DNA from: CAYPKG01 sp964411275
GTDB lineage: Bacteria > Bacillota > Clostridia > Christensenellales > CAG-138
DNA: 25,612 nt
Assembly (NCBI GenBank): GCA_964411275.1
Contig: CAYPKG010000026.1
Location: 1-25,612 of the forward strand
Direction: 5' to 3'
In this document: positions 6,830 through 14,761 of the stretch, one piece after another
Layout: each line of letters opens with the position of its first letter
Position numbering within the stretch: position 1 is the stretch's first letter
Made by a program: the position numbers and the translations under genes
Notes under the pieces: generated by a model
Told to the model about the DNA's origin: nothing
The model's input: only the letters and a program-made list of their open reading frames with translations
Databases searched by the model: none

Positions 6830-6856
6830 AATCTATGCGCAAGCCTCAAAAGATAC
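6830..6856 (-). promoter_or_regulatory. Possible sigma-E-like promoter of sigK
   Basis: On the minus strand, GTATC (6852-6856) and CATAGATT (6830-6837) are 14 nt apart. They resemble the ATATT-type -35 and CATACAAT -10 of sigma-E promoters, and sigK is a sigma-E target in Bacillus. The match is partial, so this is tentative. Confidence 0.3.
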
Positions 6857-6943
6857 GCCTTCAAACCAATTTTCGCGGGCATAAACAGGCAATATCACAA
6901 AGAGGTGCCAGTTCATGCCTTGTTTGAGCGCATCCCCATAGGG

Positions 6944-6949
6944 TACAAT
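6944..6949 (+). promoter_or_regulatory. Possible -10 element for the endonuclease IV-like gene
   Basis: TACAAT at 6944-6949 has TTGTTT at 6920-6925 with an 18-nt spacer. If used, transcription would begin near 6956, after the first in-frame ATG at 6952, which favours a later start codon for the gene. Confidence 0.35.
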
Positions 6950-6978
6950 GAATGTACATTGAATGTGGGGGTATGCAC

Positions 6979-7857
6979 ATGGAGGAAGGCATCCGCTTTG
7001 GGCCATCGGGGAATTCTCAAAGCTTTTATGATGAAGGTCATCGATCCACCTGGGAGGCTCCAAAGTGGATTGCGCAGCGGGGACTGACGGCGTTTGAGTA
7101 TTCCTTTGGCCGGGGGGTACGCCTGAGCTATGACGCGGGGGCGCGGATCAGGCGGGAGGCGGAGGCCCACAGGATACTGCTGAGCGTGCATTTGCCCTAT
7201 TACATCAATCTTGCAACCGATACGCCGGACAAGCAAGATAAAAATCTGGTGTATTTTCTACAGGGGTTAAAGGCTGCGGACAGCATGGGCGCGAAGCGGG
7301 CGGTATTTCATCCCGGTTCAGCCGCGAAAATCGGGCGGGATACGGCCCTTTCATGGGCCAAAACGCTGCTGGGCCGTGTGCTGATGGAGCAAAGGTCTGC
7401 GGGCCTTTCCCACATCGCGCTATGCCCGGAAACTATGGGCAAAATTAATCAGCTTGGAAGCCTTTCGGAGGTGATCGCCCTGTGCCGGGTGGACGAAACG
7501 CTGATACCCTGTCTCGACTTTGGACATTTATACTGCCGGGCGCTTGGTGGGCTCACAAGGGAGGAGGAATTTGCCGCCATACTTGACGAACTGGAACAGG
7601 GCGTTGGAATGGAGCGCGCCAGGAGGATGCACGTGCATTTTTCCCGGATCGAGTTTGGTGCAGGCGGCGAGAAACTGCACCTGACATTTGCAGACGAAAG
7701 GTTCGGCCCGCCCTTTGAACCATTAGCGGAAGAGCTGATAAAAAGACGCTACGCGCCGGTCATCATCTGCGAAAGCGCGGGGACAATGGCTGAGGATGCC
7801 ATGACCATGCTGGGAATTTATCAAAACCGGGCGGATCAAGGGAAGGATTTGCCATAA
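6979..7857 (+). CDS. Endonuclease IV-like TIM-barrel protein
   Basis: 292 residues of the AP endonuclease family 2 / xylose isomerase-like barrel. The start reads GIRFGPSGNSQSFYDEGH, as in the Bacillota deoxyribonuclease IV-like branch. Likely metal ligands lie in VHLPYYINL, VFHPGS, CPETMG, LDFGHLY, MHVHFSRIE and ICES. Classical endonuclease IV cuts DNA at abasic sites with a three-metal centre; this branch is divergent and its substrate is not proven. The start is uncertain: ATG codons lie at 6952, 6973 and 6979. I chose 6979 because GGGGG ends 7 nt upstream and the family starts only a few residues before IRFGP. It ends 87 nt before efp. Confidence 0.78.
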   Translation: MEEGIRFGPSGNSQSFYDEGHRSTWEAPKWIAQRGLTAFEYSFGRGVRLSYDAGARIRREAEAHRILLSVHLPYYINLATDTPDKQDKNLVYFLQGLKAADSMGAKRAVFHPGSAAKIGRDTALSWAKTLLGRVLMEQRSAGLSHIALCPETMGKINQLGSLSEVIALCRVDETLIPCLDFGHLYCRALGGLTREEEFAAILDELEQGVGMERARRMHVHFSRIEFGAGGEKLHLTFADERFGPPFEPLAEELIKRRYAPVIICESAGTMAEDAMTMLGIYQNRADQGKDLP

Positions 7858-7862
7858 AAGCC

Positions 7863-7891
7863 TTGTTGCGCAGGGTAAGCTGTGATAAAAT
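7863..7891 (+). promoter_or_regulatory. Promoter for efp
   Basis: TTGTTG at 7863-7868 and TAAAAT at 7886-7891 have a 17-nt spacer. A TGA immediately before the -10 gives an extended -10. It lies just after the stop of the preceding gene and 53 nt before the efp start. Confidence 0.55.
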
Positions 7892-7944
7892 CGAAAAGGA
7901 TATGTAACGAAAAGATTGACATAATAATTGGAGGTACGTTTCGT

Positions 7945-8502
7945 ATGATTATGGCTGGTGATTTCAGAAAAGGAGTAACGGTGGAGATAGAAGGGCAGGT
8001 TTGGTCCATTGCGGATTTTCAGCATGTAAAGCCCGGAAAAGGCGCCGCGTTTGTTCGAACCCGCTTGAAAAACGTCATGACCGGCGCGGTGCTGGAGCGC
8101 ACGTTTAACCCCACCGATAAATATCCTAAGGCCCACATCGAAACCAAGGAAATGCAATACCTGTATTCCGACGGTGAGTTATATTATTTCATGGATGTGG
8201 AAACCTATGAGCAGCTCCCCCTGAACCTCAACCAGGTGGAGGACGCGATCAGCTTCATCGTGGAGAACGAAAACGTGAAGGTGCGGTTCTACAAGGGCAC
8301 GCCCTTCTCGGTAGAAGCACCGAACTTTGTGGAGCTGGCCGTTGTGGAGACAGAGCCGGGCTTTAAGGGCGACACCGCTACAGGCACCACGAAACCTGCC
8401 ACGCTGGAGACCGGGTACAAGCTCCATGTGCCGCTGTTTGTCAACGAGGGCAACCGTGTCCGTGTCGACACCCGCACCGGCGATTATATGGAACGGGTAT
8501 AA
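7945..8502 (+). CDS. efp: Translation elongation factor P
   Basis: 185 residues, standard length. EF-P binds between the ribosomal P and E sites and rescues stalling at consecutive prolines. Three beta-barrel domains are recognisable: a KOW-like N-terminal domain (about 1-64), an OB domain (65-127) and a C-terminal OB domain (128-185) with the family end VPLFVNEGNRVRVDTRTGDYMERV. The modification site is Lys32 in the loop HVKPGKGAAFVR; the PGKG type is lysine-modified, as in Bacillus, where it receives 5-aminopentanol. The ATG at 7945 follows GGAGG by 10 nt and gives MIMAGDFRKGV. The CD1247-type gene starts 22 nt downstream, probably in the same transcript. Confidence 0.97.
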   Translation: MIMAGDFRKGVTVEIEGQVWSIADFQHVKPGKGAAFVRTRLKNVMTGAVLERTFNPTDKYPKAHIETKEMQYLYSDGELYYFMDVETYEQLPLNLNQVEDAISFIVENENVKVRFYKGTPFSVEAPNFVELAVVETEPGFKGDTATGTTKPATLETGYKLHVPLFVNEGNRVRVDTRTGDYMERV

Positions 8503-8524
8503 GACGATTATTGGGAGGAAAAAA

Positions 8525-8935
8525 ATGAGTTACGTAAAAGAAAAAGTATCTTACCTGCGGGGGCTATCCGACGGCCTGGATGTGCAGGAGCCGGCTTTGA
8601 AAAAACTCTTTGCAGCCGTGATCGACGCGCTTGACGCGCTGGCTGACGGCGTGGAGGAGAATGAAGCCGCGATTGTCGAGCTGGACGAATGCGTGGACGA
8701 TCTGTATGACGCGTTTGACGAGCTGGAGGATGAGCTGTGCGATTGTTGTGATTGCGATTGCTGTAATGAAGATGACGACTGCTTTGACGAGGACGAGTTT
8801 GTCGAGGTTCAGTGTCCGCATTGCGGGGAAACGGTGTTTTTCGATGAGGATATGCTTGCCGAAAACAAGGCACTGATTTGCCCCAGCTGCAATCAGGATG
8901 TTATCACCGAATTTGAGGAAGGCGACGAGGAATAA
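8525..8935 (+). CDS. CD1247-type acidic protein with cysteine cluster and zinc ribbon
   Basis: 136 residues. An N-terminal helical domain (about 1-70, MSYVKEKVSYLRGLSDGL) fits the CD1247 N-terminal domain family of Clostridia, function unknown. A dense Cys/Asp cluster follows at about residues 72-87 (CDCCDCDCCNEDDDC). A zinc ribbon with two CxxC knuckles (CPHC and CPSC) lies at about 97-121, and the tail is strongly acidic. The gene follows efp by 22 nt with a TTGGGAGG site, and the strong terminator at 8956-8992 comes after it. Link to translation or to metal sensing is inference from context only. Confidence 0.75.
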   Translation: MSYVKEKVSYLRGLSDGLDVQEPALKKLFAAVIDALDALADGVEENEAAIVELDECVDDLYDAFDELEDELCDCCDCDCCNEDDDCFDEDEFVEVQCPHCGETVFFDEDMLAENKALICPSCNQDVITEFEEGDEE

Positions 8936-8955
8936 GTATCATAAAAAAATGAAAC

Positions 8956-9000
8956 AAAAGGCGGACGAGGAGTTACCAGCAGTCCGCCTTTTATTATTTT
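8956..9000. terminator. Bidirectional intrinsic terminator
   Basis: An 11-bp stem (AAAAGGCGGAC at 8956-8966, GTCCGCCTTTT at 8982-8992) is followed by TTATTATTTT on the plus strand and by TTTTGTTTCATTTTTTT on the minus strand. It ends both the efp transcript and the opposing oxidoreductase transcript. A second 11-bp inverted repeat at 8999-9023 overlaps the oxidoreductase stop codon. Confidence 0.85.
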
Positions 9001-9014
9001 GAATTGACGAACCG

Positions 9015-10040
9015 TCAATTCAACGAAAGCGTGGTGCGTCCTTCGGCGGCGTGCAAAATCCCATACACCAGGGTGAGATCCCCTAGTTCCTCCTCCGGCG
9101 TGGACACAATGCTGCTCCCATTTTTCAACGCTTCATAGAAATTCAAAAGCTCATTTTCATAACCCTTGGCAGGGGTGAAGGGCAATTCTTCTGTCCTGCC
9201 GTTTTTATGAAACAACCTCAGCTTGCCGGCGGTCTTGCTTTCCAGATAAATATCCCCCTGGCTGCAATAGATCCGAAGGCCCACGCTGGGCTTGACATGC
9301 TCCGCCTGGGCGCTTAGAAACGCATACTGGCCAGAGACGCCGCTTTCAAAAGAGATACCGGCAAAGAGGGCGGCGTAGGGGCAATAATCCTTGTCATGAG
9401 GGAGGGCAAACGCGTTTACCGCCGCCGCGTTTCCAAACAAAAACCGGAGGCGCGCCATATCATGGATGCCGCCGTCGAGAAAAATTCCCCCAGGAAAATC
9501 CGGATGCTGCCGCCATTCCTTAGCGGCAAACGTGTCTTGTTTTTCCTCGGTTTCAAAATCCGCGCCCGTCACCTGCACAAAGCCGACCGGCTCCCCCAGC
9601 GCGCGCTCCTCAAGAAGACGCTTTATCAGCTTGTTTTCCTCGTCATAGCGGAAGTTTTCCGCCACCAGCACAGGTATCTTCTTGCTGTTTTTTATGTTGA
9701 TTAGCTCCTGTGCCGCCCCCAGGGTGGAGGCAAATGGCTTTTCTGCGATGAGCGGGTATCCGGCGTTGAGCACGTCCCGGGCCACCTCAAAATTCTCGCT
9801 GATGGGCACGAGAACGTCCACCGCGTCTATGTCCGGCCTAAGGAGCATCTCCCGGTAGTCCCCGTACACCCGGTCTGCAGAGAGGCAAATGGAGTCCGCA
9901 AATGTCTGGGCTTTCTCCACTGTTTTATTTGCGACTGCCGCGATTTCGTACTTGTCGGTCAATTTCATCAACGCTGGCCAATGCAGCCGCTCCCACGCCA
10001 TTCCCGTACCGATAACGCCTAACCTTATCTTATCCTGCAT
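9015..10040 (-). CDS. Gfo/Idh/MocA-family oxidoreductase
   Basis: 341 residues. The Rossmann fold starts RLGVIGTGMAWERLHWPAL and contains the family motif LIAEKPFA at about residues 97-104. The C-terminal alpha/beta domain contains WRQHPDFPGGIFLDGGIHDMARLRFLFG, with the usual histidine near the substrate. Members oxidise or reduce sugars, inositols or related polyols with NAD(P). The substrate cannot be told here: there is no sugar transporter or kinase next to it. AAGGAG lies 8 nt before the ATG. It stands alone on this strand and ends at a shared terminator. Confidence 0.88.
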   Translation of the reverse strand: MQDKIRLGVIGTGMAWERLHWPALMKLTDKYEIAAVANKTVEKAQTFADSICLSADRVYGDYREMLLRPDIDAVDVLVPISENFEVARDVLNAGYPLIAEKPFASTLGAAQELINIKNSKKIPVLVAENFRYDEENKLIKRLLEERALGEPVGFVQVTGADFETEEKQDTFAAKEWRQHPDFPGGIFLDGGIHDMARLRFLFGNAAAVNAFALPHDKDYCPYAALFAGISFESGVSGQYAFLSAQAEHVKPSVGLRIYCSQGDIYLESKTAGKLRLFHKNGRTEELPFTPAKGYENELLNFYEALKNGSSIVSTPEEELGDLTLVYGILHAAEGRTTLSLN

Positions 10041-10266
10041 CCATATTTCTCCTTGTTTGATTTTTGTTAGTTTGACCCAAACAATAGATAATATCGATCA
10101 GGGGATACGGATGAAGGCCGCGCTTAAACATGTCTATTTCGCGAACGGAAAACCAAATTGCCGCCCACAACATATAATACCCATATATGTGCGCGCATGT
10201 TGTGCTGCCATGGCCACCGGGCAGAAAATGTGCGAAACACACATTGAATATGAGGAGATACGGTTT
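10041..10266. promoter_or_regulatory. Divergent intergenic region with inverted repeats
   Basis: This 226-nt gap separates two divergent genes. TTGTTTG (10053-10059) pairs with CAAACAA (10078-10084), and a nested GTTTG/CAAAC lies at 10070-10082. CACAACAT (10166-10173) pairs with ATGTTGTG (10197-10204) and encloses a perfect TATAAT at 10173-10178 that has no good -35. These could be operators for one or both genes; no confident promoter was found. Confidence 0.4.
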
Positions 10267-11568
10267 ATGGCTGCTTATAATCGAACTGCCGCCGGATATC
10301 CGGCGGATCAAATACGGAATATGTTTTTCGGCCTTCAGGCGCCTGTACTGCTGGCCAACAGAAAAATTTCCCCCGCAATCAACCTGGACAATGCATCGAC
10401 TACGCCGCCGCTATTAGAGGTCGTAGGGGAGATTGAGGAACAGCTGCAGTATTACGGCTCCATTGGGCGGGGTGCGGGGCAAAAATCCGAGCATACAGCC
10501 AAGGTTTATGATGAGGGCCGGGAAATCGTAAAGGATTTTGTGGGCGCCAAAAGCGACAGGTATACGGTTTTTTATTGCAATTCCACAACTGATGGCATGA
10601 ACAAGCTTGCAAGCGCACTCATCAAAAGCCGGGACGACATGGTGCTGTCCACTCGGATGGAGCACCACGCTAACGACCTGCCTTGGCGGGAGCGAACCCA
10701 TGTGGAGTATGTGGAGGTGGACGAGCGGGGGCGGTTACGGCTTTCGGACTTTGCCAGGATATTGAGCGCCCGGCGGGGAAAAATCCGGTATGTGACAGTC
10801 ACCGCGGCTTCCAATGTCACCGGATATGTAAACGATGTCCACGCCATCGCCCGCATTGCGCATAGATTTGGCGCAAAGCTCATCGTGGACGGGGCGCAGA
10901 TCATGGCGCACCGCCCATTTTCCATGCTGGGACGGACGCCGGAGGAGAATGTGGATTTTCTCGTGTTTTCCGCCCACAAAATGTACGCGCCCTTTGGCGG
11001 GGGCGCGGTGGTGGGCTTGAAAAGCCTGCTGGATGCAGGCATGCCTATGTTCTGTGGCGGTGGGATCGTCGCCGGGGTTTGCGACAGCCGGGTGAGATAT
11101 TTATCCTCACCGGAGCGTTATGAGGCGGGGACGCCCAATTATCCTGGGGTGGTTGGTATGGTTAAATCCATGGAGATTATCAAGGAGATTGGATTTCCCT
11201 ATATCATGGAGCACGAGAGGCGGCTGATGCACCGGGCGATTGAAGGGCTTTCGAATATCCCTGGCGTTGTGCTCTATGGTGATTGCACAAACATCGAGGA
11301 CCGGGTTGGCATTCTGGTGTTTACAATTCGCGGCATGGAAAACGCGGCGGTGACCCGGGCGCTTTCCGAGCGGGCCGGGATCGCAGTACGGCAGGCGGCG
11401 TTTTGTGCGCATCCCTATGTCAGGCGGCTGCAGGGGATACGGGAAAACCAGAAAGCGCCGTGCCGAACACCAACGGGAATGGTGCGGGTCAGCTTTGGTA
11501 TGTACAATACACTACGGGAGGTGGAGACGCTGATTGCTACCGTGAGGGGGATTGCAGATAAGGGGTAA
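10267..11568 (+). CDS. Class V aminotransferase-fold PLP enzyme (cysteine desulfurase-like)
   Basis: 433 residues. The start LDNASTTPPL, the histidine motif EHHAND (132-137), Asp208 in IVDGAQ and the PLP lysine Lys238 in FSAHKMYAPFGGG are typical of fold-type I, class V enzymes. A cysteine at 380 in RQAAFCAHPY occupies the place of the catalytic cysteine of SufS/CsdA-type desulfurases. The chemistry may therefore be cysteine desulfuration or selenocysteine lyase-like. No scaffold or acceptor gene (sufU, iscU, thiI) is adjacent, so the partner is unknown. I chose the ATG at 10267 because GAGGAG ends 9 nt upstream; the frame is open further up, with another ATG at 10111 but no comparable site. 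Confidence 0.8.
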   Translation: MAAYNRTAAGYPADQIRNMFFGLQAPVLLANRKISPAINLDNASTTPPLLEVVGEIEEQLQYYGSIGRGAGQKSEHTAKVYDEGREIVKDFVGAKSDRYTVFYCNSTTDGMNKLASALIKSRDDMVLSTRMEHHANDLPWRERTHVEYVEVDERGRLRLSDFARILSARRGKIRYVTVTAASNVTGYVNDVHAIARIAHRFGAKLIVDGAQIMAHRPFSMLGRTPEENVDFLVFSAHKMYAPFGGGAVVGLKSLLDAGMPMFCGGGIVAGVCDSRVRYLSSPERYEAGTPNYPGVVGMVKSMEIIKEIGFPYIMEHERRLMHRAIEGLSNIPGVVLYGDCTNIEDRVGILVFTIRGMENAAVTRALSERAGIAVRQAAFCAHPYVRRLQGIRENQKAPCRTPTGMVRVSFGMYNTLREVETLIATVRGIADKG

Positions 11569-11588
11569 GGGTAGCCGCGGGGGTAAGT

Positions 11589-11620
11589 GCAAGCTGCGCA
11601 GCAGCGGCGGGTTTTTGACA
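11589..11620 (+). repeat. Second copy of the 32-nt dispersed repeat
   Basis: 30 of 32 bases match the element at 69-100; the two differences fall just before the T run. It carries the GCTGC-GCA-GCAGC hairpin, a T run and GACA. It lies 20 nt after the stop of the PLP enzyme gene, just before a stronger terminator. Confidence 0.7.
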
Positions 11621-11624
11621 TGCC

Positions 11625-11651
11625 AAAAGCGCCCCATTGCGGGGCGCTTTT
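11625..11651. terminator. Bidirectional intrinsic terminator between convergent genes
   Basis: An 11-bp stem (AAAAGCGCCCC at 11625-11635, GGGGCGCTTTT at 11641-11651) with an ATTGC loop. T residues lie at both outer ends, so it can serve both the PLP enzyme gene and the minus-strand operon ending at 11666. Confidence 0.85.
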
Positions 11652-11665
11652 ATGGTTATCTTTAT

Positions 11666-14164
11666 TTACTCCTGATCGTCGAACTTGATGCCCTGAAGCA
11701 GGTCAGCAAGGCTTGTGGTGGTGGACTGCACCGGGGGCAGTTCGTAATCGCCATCCTCATTGCGGCGGCGGCGGTCGCCGCGGTCTGAACGATCGCCGAA
11801 GGGGGCGGAAGGGGAACTGCTGCGTGCAGGCCGCTCGAACCGCTGGTCCCGTGAGGGCCTGTCGGAGCGCTGCTGTTGGCTCTGCTGCTGCCGCTCGACC
11901 TGGCGCTGTTCCTGACGCTCCGCGTACTGGCGGTCGCGCTCTGCGCGTTCGGCCGCGATTTCAGCCGCGATTTCAGGATTCTCCTGCAAAATTACTTCCT
12001 TGCGGGAGAGGCTGATGCGCTTTGCCTCGGTGTTCACGTCCAGTATCTTGCAGCGTATCATTTCGCCGACGTTGATTTCGTCCTCAACCTTGGCGATCCG
12101 CTTTACGCTGACCTGAGAAATATGGATGAGGCCGTCGATTGTGGGCTCCAGAGCCACAAACGCGCCAAAGGGCACGATACGCACGACTTTGCCTTCCACG
12201 ATGGAGCCAACGGGATATTTATCGGCGGCCAAAGTCCAAGGCTTGGGCTGAAGCTGCTTATAGCCCAGAGAAATCCGTTCTTTTTCCGCATCCACGTTCA
12301 GGACAAGAACCTCGATCTGCTGGTTGATCTTGAGCACGTCGGAGGGGTGCTTGACCCGGCCCCAGGCGATGTCGGTGACATGCACAAGGCCGTCGATGCC
12401 GCCAATGTCCACAAACGCGCCGAAATCCGTCAGGCGGCGCACGATGCCGGGCATTTTCGCGCCGACTTCCAGCGTGGCCCATTTCTTCTTTTTCTCAGCC
12501 TCTGCCTCAGCCAGAAGCACATTCTTCTGGGAAGCGACAATCCTCTTGCGGGCCTTGTCCACTTCGATGACGGAGAGCCTCATGGGCTTGCCCACAAAAT
12601 CGCTGAGATTTTCAACGTAGCGGATGGACACATGAGAAGCGGGGACAAACGCGCGCACACCGTTGATGGTGGCAATCAGGCCGCCCTTAACAACTTCCTT
12701 GCCGACCGCGTCGAAGACTTTACCTTCGGTTTCCGCGTCCGCCATCAGCTCGTCCCAAAGCTTTTTCCCTTCCACGTTTTTACGCGAAAGAAGCACATTA
12801 CCTTCACCGTCGTTGACCTTCAGGACTTCAACCTCAATGGAATCGCCAACCTTGACGATGTCGGAGGGGTTGACGTCCGGGTCAGAGGAAAATTCATTGC
12901 GGGGAATGAAGCCATCGGACTTATATCCGATATTGACGCAAACCTCACCGTCAACGATTTGCACAACAGAACCCGCAATTATCTGACCGTTGCGAATACG
13001 TACCAACGTCTTTTCAAACGCTTCCGCAAAGCTATCCGGATCGGCTGCTTCAGTGCTCGCATCAGGTTCTGGCGCAGCAACGGGCTCCTGCGCAGGTTCT
13101 TCCACTGCGGCGGGCTCTTGTGCGGGTTCTTCCACTGCAACGGGCACTTGCTCGGGTTCTTCCACGGCAGCGGGTTCTTCCGCCTTTGTGGCTTCCTCTG
13201 GGACGGGTTCGGCGGCGACTTCTTCCACCTGCGCGGCTTCTATGAGAGCTGCCTCCTCTTGTGCTTTGGGCTCAGCCTGAGGGGCCTCCGCCGTGGTGGC
13301 TTCCATTTCGATGGATTCAGCCGTCGTCTTTTCCAGTTCGTTCATTACTGTTACAACCTCCCTAATCATCCAATCCGGCGTCGATGCGCCTGCAACAATT
13401 CCTATTATATCATTCACTTGAATTTTTTCAAGTAAAAGTTGGCCCGGATTCTCTATTGTTTGGGTCTGTTTGCAGATGTTTTTACAAAGGTCATAGAGTT
13501 TTTTCGTATTAGAGCTGTGACGCCCCCCTACAATGACCATTTTCGTGCAAATTTGGGCCAAATCCTGCGCTTCCTTCTGCCTTTCGGCGGTTGTACTGCA
13601 TATGGTATTATGAACGACTACTGCTGTGCACTGCGACTTTAGAGCAGCTTCAATGGCGAGAAACGCCGCTTGTGTCAACGTGGTTTGCGCAACGAGAACC
13701 GCCCGCGTGAGCTTGGGCAGCGCGAATGCGGCCTCCGGATCGGACAATACGATTGCATTCGGGCCTGCCCAGCCCCGGATGCCGACCACCTCTGGATGGG
13801 ATGCCTGCCCAGCAATGCATACAATATCCCCGTCTGCCGCCGCCTGCCGGACGATCTCGTGAATTTTCCTGACATAGGGACAGGTAGCGTCCTGAATAAC
13901 GAGGTTTCTTTTGGCGCAATCGTCATACACCTCTGGCGGCACCCCGTGGGAACGGATGATGACCGTGCTGCCGATGGGCGCGTCCAGGGGGCTTTCAACG
14001 GGATAGACGTTTTGTGCCTTGAGCGCCTCCACCACATCCGTATTGTGGATGATGTCCCCGATGGTATATACGGGATTGTTGGGGTTTGCCAGGGACTGGG
14101 CCAGTTCCACCGCCCGCTTGACCCCAAAGCAAAAGCCCGCGTGCCGCGCCACAATGATTTTCAT
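11666..14164 (-). CDS. ispH: IspH-ribosomal protein S1 fusion
   Basis: 832 residues. Residues 1-280 are IspH, which makes isopentenyl and dimethylallyl diphosphate from HMBPP in the last step of the MEP pathway. Its [4Fe-4S] ligands are Cys12, Cys95 and Cys189, with His41, His73, His123 and the catalytic Glu125. Residues 281-385 form an acidic Ala/Glu/Pro linker containing VEEPAQEP repeats. Four S1 RNA-binding domains follow at about 393-461, 478-547, 567-635 and 652-721. The tail (about 735-805) is rich in Arg, Gln and Ser, with a short acidic end. IspH-S1 fusions are known in Clostridia; this one is long because of the linker and tail. Its ATG overlaps the plsC stop (ATGA), so it is translationally coupled and last in the operon. 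Confidence 0.95.
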   Translation of the reverse strand: MKIIVARHAGFCFGVKRAVELAQSLANPNNPVYTIGDIIHNTDVVEALKAQNVYPVESPLDAPIGSTVIIRSHGVPPEVYDDCAKRNLVIQDATCPYVRKIHEIVRQAAADGDIVCIAGQASHPEVVGIRGWAGPNAIVLSDPEAAFALPKLTRAVLVAQTTLTQAAFLAIEAALKSQCTAVVVHNTICSTTAERQKEAQDLAQICTKMVIVGGRHSSNTKKLYDLCKNICKQTQTIENPGQLLLEKIQVNDIIGIVAGASTPDWMIREVVTVMNELEKTTAESIEMEATTAEAPQAEPKAQEEAALIEAAQVEEVAAEPVPEEATKAEEPAAVEEPEQVPVAVEEPAQEPAAVEEPAQEPVAAPEPDASTEAADPDSFAEAFEKTLVRIRNGQIIAGSVVQIVDGEVCVNIGYKSDGFIPRNEFSSDPDVNPSDIVKVGDSIEVEVLKVNDGEGNVLLSRKNVEGKKLWDELMADAETEGKVFDAVGKEVVKGGLIATINGVRAFVPASHVSIRYVENLSDFVGKPMRLSVIEVDKARKRIVASQKNVLLAEAEAEKKKKWATLEVGAKMPGIVRRLTDFGAFVDIGGIDGLVHVTDIAWGRVKHPSDVLKINQQIEVLVLNVDAEKERISLGYKQLQPKPWTLAADKYPVGSIVEGKVVRIVPFGAFVALEPTIDGLIHISQVSVKRIAKVEDEINVGEMIRCKILDVNTEAKRISLSRKEVILQENPEIAAEIAAERAERDRQYAERQEQRQVERQQQSQQQRSDRPSRDQRFERPARSSSPSAPFGDRSDRGDRRRRNEDGDYELPPVQSTTTSLADLLQGIKFDDQE
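13081..13180 (-). repeat. 30-bp in-frame tandem repeats in the IspH-S1 linker
   Basis: Three full units (13081-13110, 13111-13140, 13141-13170) and a partial fourth, each encoding a 10-residue Val/Ala-Glu-Glu-Pro type unit at about residues 329-362. The period keeps the frame, so unit number could vary between strains without breaking the gene. Confidence 0.75.
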
Positions 14165-14751
14165 GGGTTCAACTCCATTTTCAGCGCGGACAGAGCGTCG
14201 CTGATTTCATCGGTGACCACGTCCACCAGCTTTGACTTTGGCGCAGACGCCACGAGGCCGCTGGGATACAGGGGCTTGCCGATGAGAACGCGCATTTTCC
14301 ATTTGCGATAGCTTGCGGGATCGATATAAATGGGCACCACCGGCGCGCCGGAGCGGATGGCGAGAAACGCCGCGCCCTTTTCCAGCTCGTCAAGATCGTC
14401 GGTGATGGAACGCTTACCCTCAGGAAAGATGCCGAACACCTTGCCCTGATCCAGCACCTTCATTGCGTTTTTAAGCGAGGTCATATCCGCCTGCTTCCGG
14501 TTGACGGGAAACGCGAGAAACGACCGTAAAAACAGGTTGGCCAGCGGGTTTTTGAATAAATCCGATTTTGCCATAAAATGGATAAACCGGGGGGAGATGA
14601 GTGCGAGTGCTATTGGGTCCATCATGGACACGTGATTGCACACGAAAATTGCCTTGCCCTTGACCCGAAGGTGCTGAAGCCCGTTGATCCGGGGGCGGTA
14701 GGCGAGGAAGAAGAAGGGGACCAGGAGGTAACGAAATATGGCGTACAGCAT
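14161..14751 (-). CDS. plsC: Lysophospholipid acyltransferase (1-acyl-glycerol-3-phosphate acyltransferase type)
   Basis: 196 residues. Transfers an acyl group to lysophosphatidic acid to make phosphatidic acid at the membrane. The catalytic NHVSMMD (HX4D) motif lies at about residues 37-43 and the substrate motif FPEGKRS at about 104-110, after a hydrophobic N-terminus (LYAIFRYLLVPFFFLAY). I chose the ATG at 14751, with AAAGGAG 5 nt upstream, over an earlier in-frame ATG at 14808 that lies inside cmk. The stop overlaps the ispH start by 4 nt. Confidence 0.9.
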   Translation of the reverse strand: MLYAIFRYLLVPFFFLAYRPRINGLQHLRVKGKAIFVCNHVSMMDPIALALISPRFIHFMAKSDLFKNPLANLFLRSFLAFPVNRKQADMTSLKNAMKVLDQGKVFGIFPEGKRSITDDLDELEKGAAFLAIRSGAPVVPIYIDPASYRKWKMRVLIGKPLYPSGLVASAPKSKLVDVVTDEISDALSALKMELNP

Positions 14752-14761
14752 TGTGTCTCCT

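Noticed and set aside
10111..10266. A 52-residue N-terminal extension of the PLP enzyme
   Set aside because: The upstream ATG lacks a comparable ribosome binding site and the extension overlaps palindromes; the ATG at 10267 has GAGGAG at good spacing.
11876..13435. A 519-codon open frame opposite the IspH-S1 gene
   Set aside because: The minus-strand reading has clear IspH and S1 domains. The opposite frame has no family features and is a by-product of GC-rich codon use and repeats.
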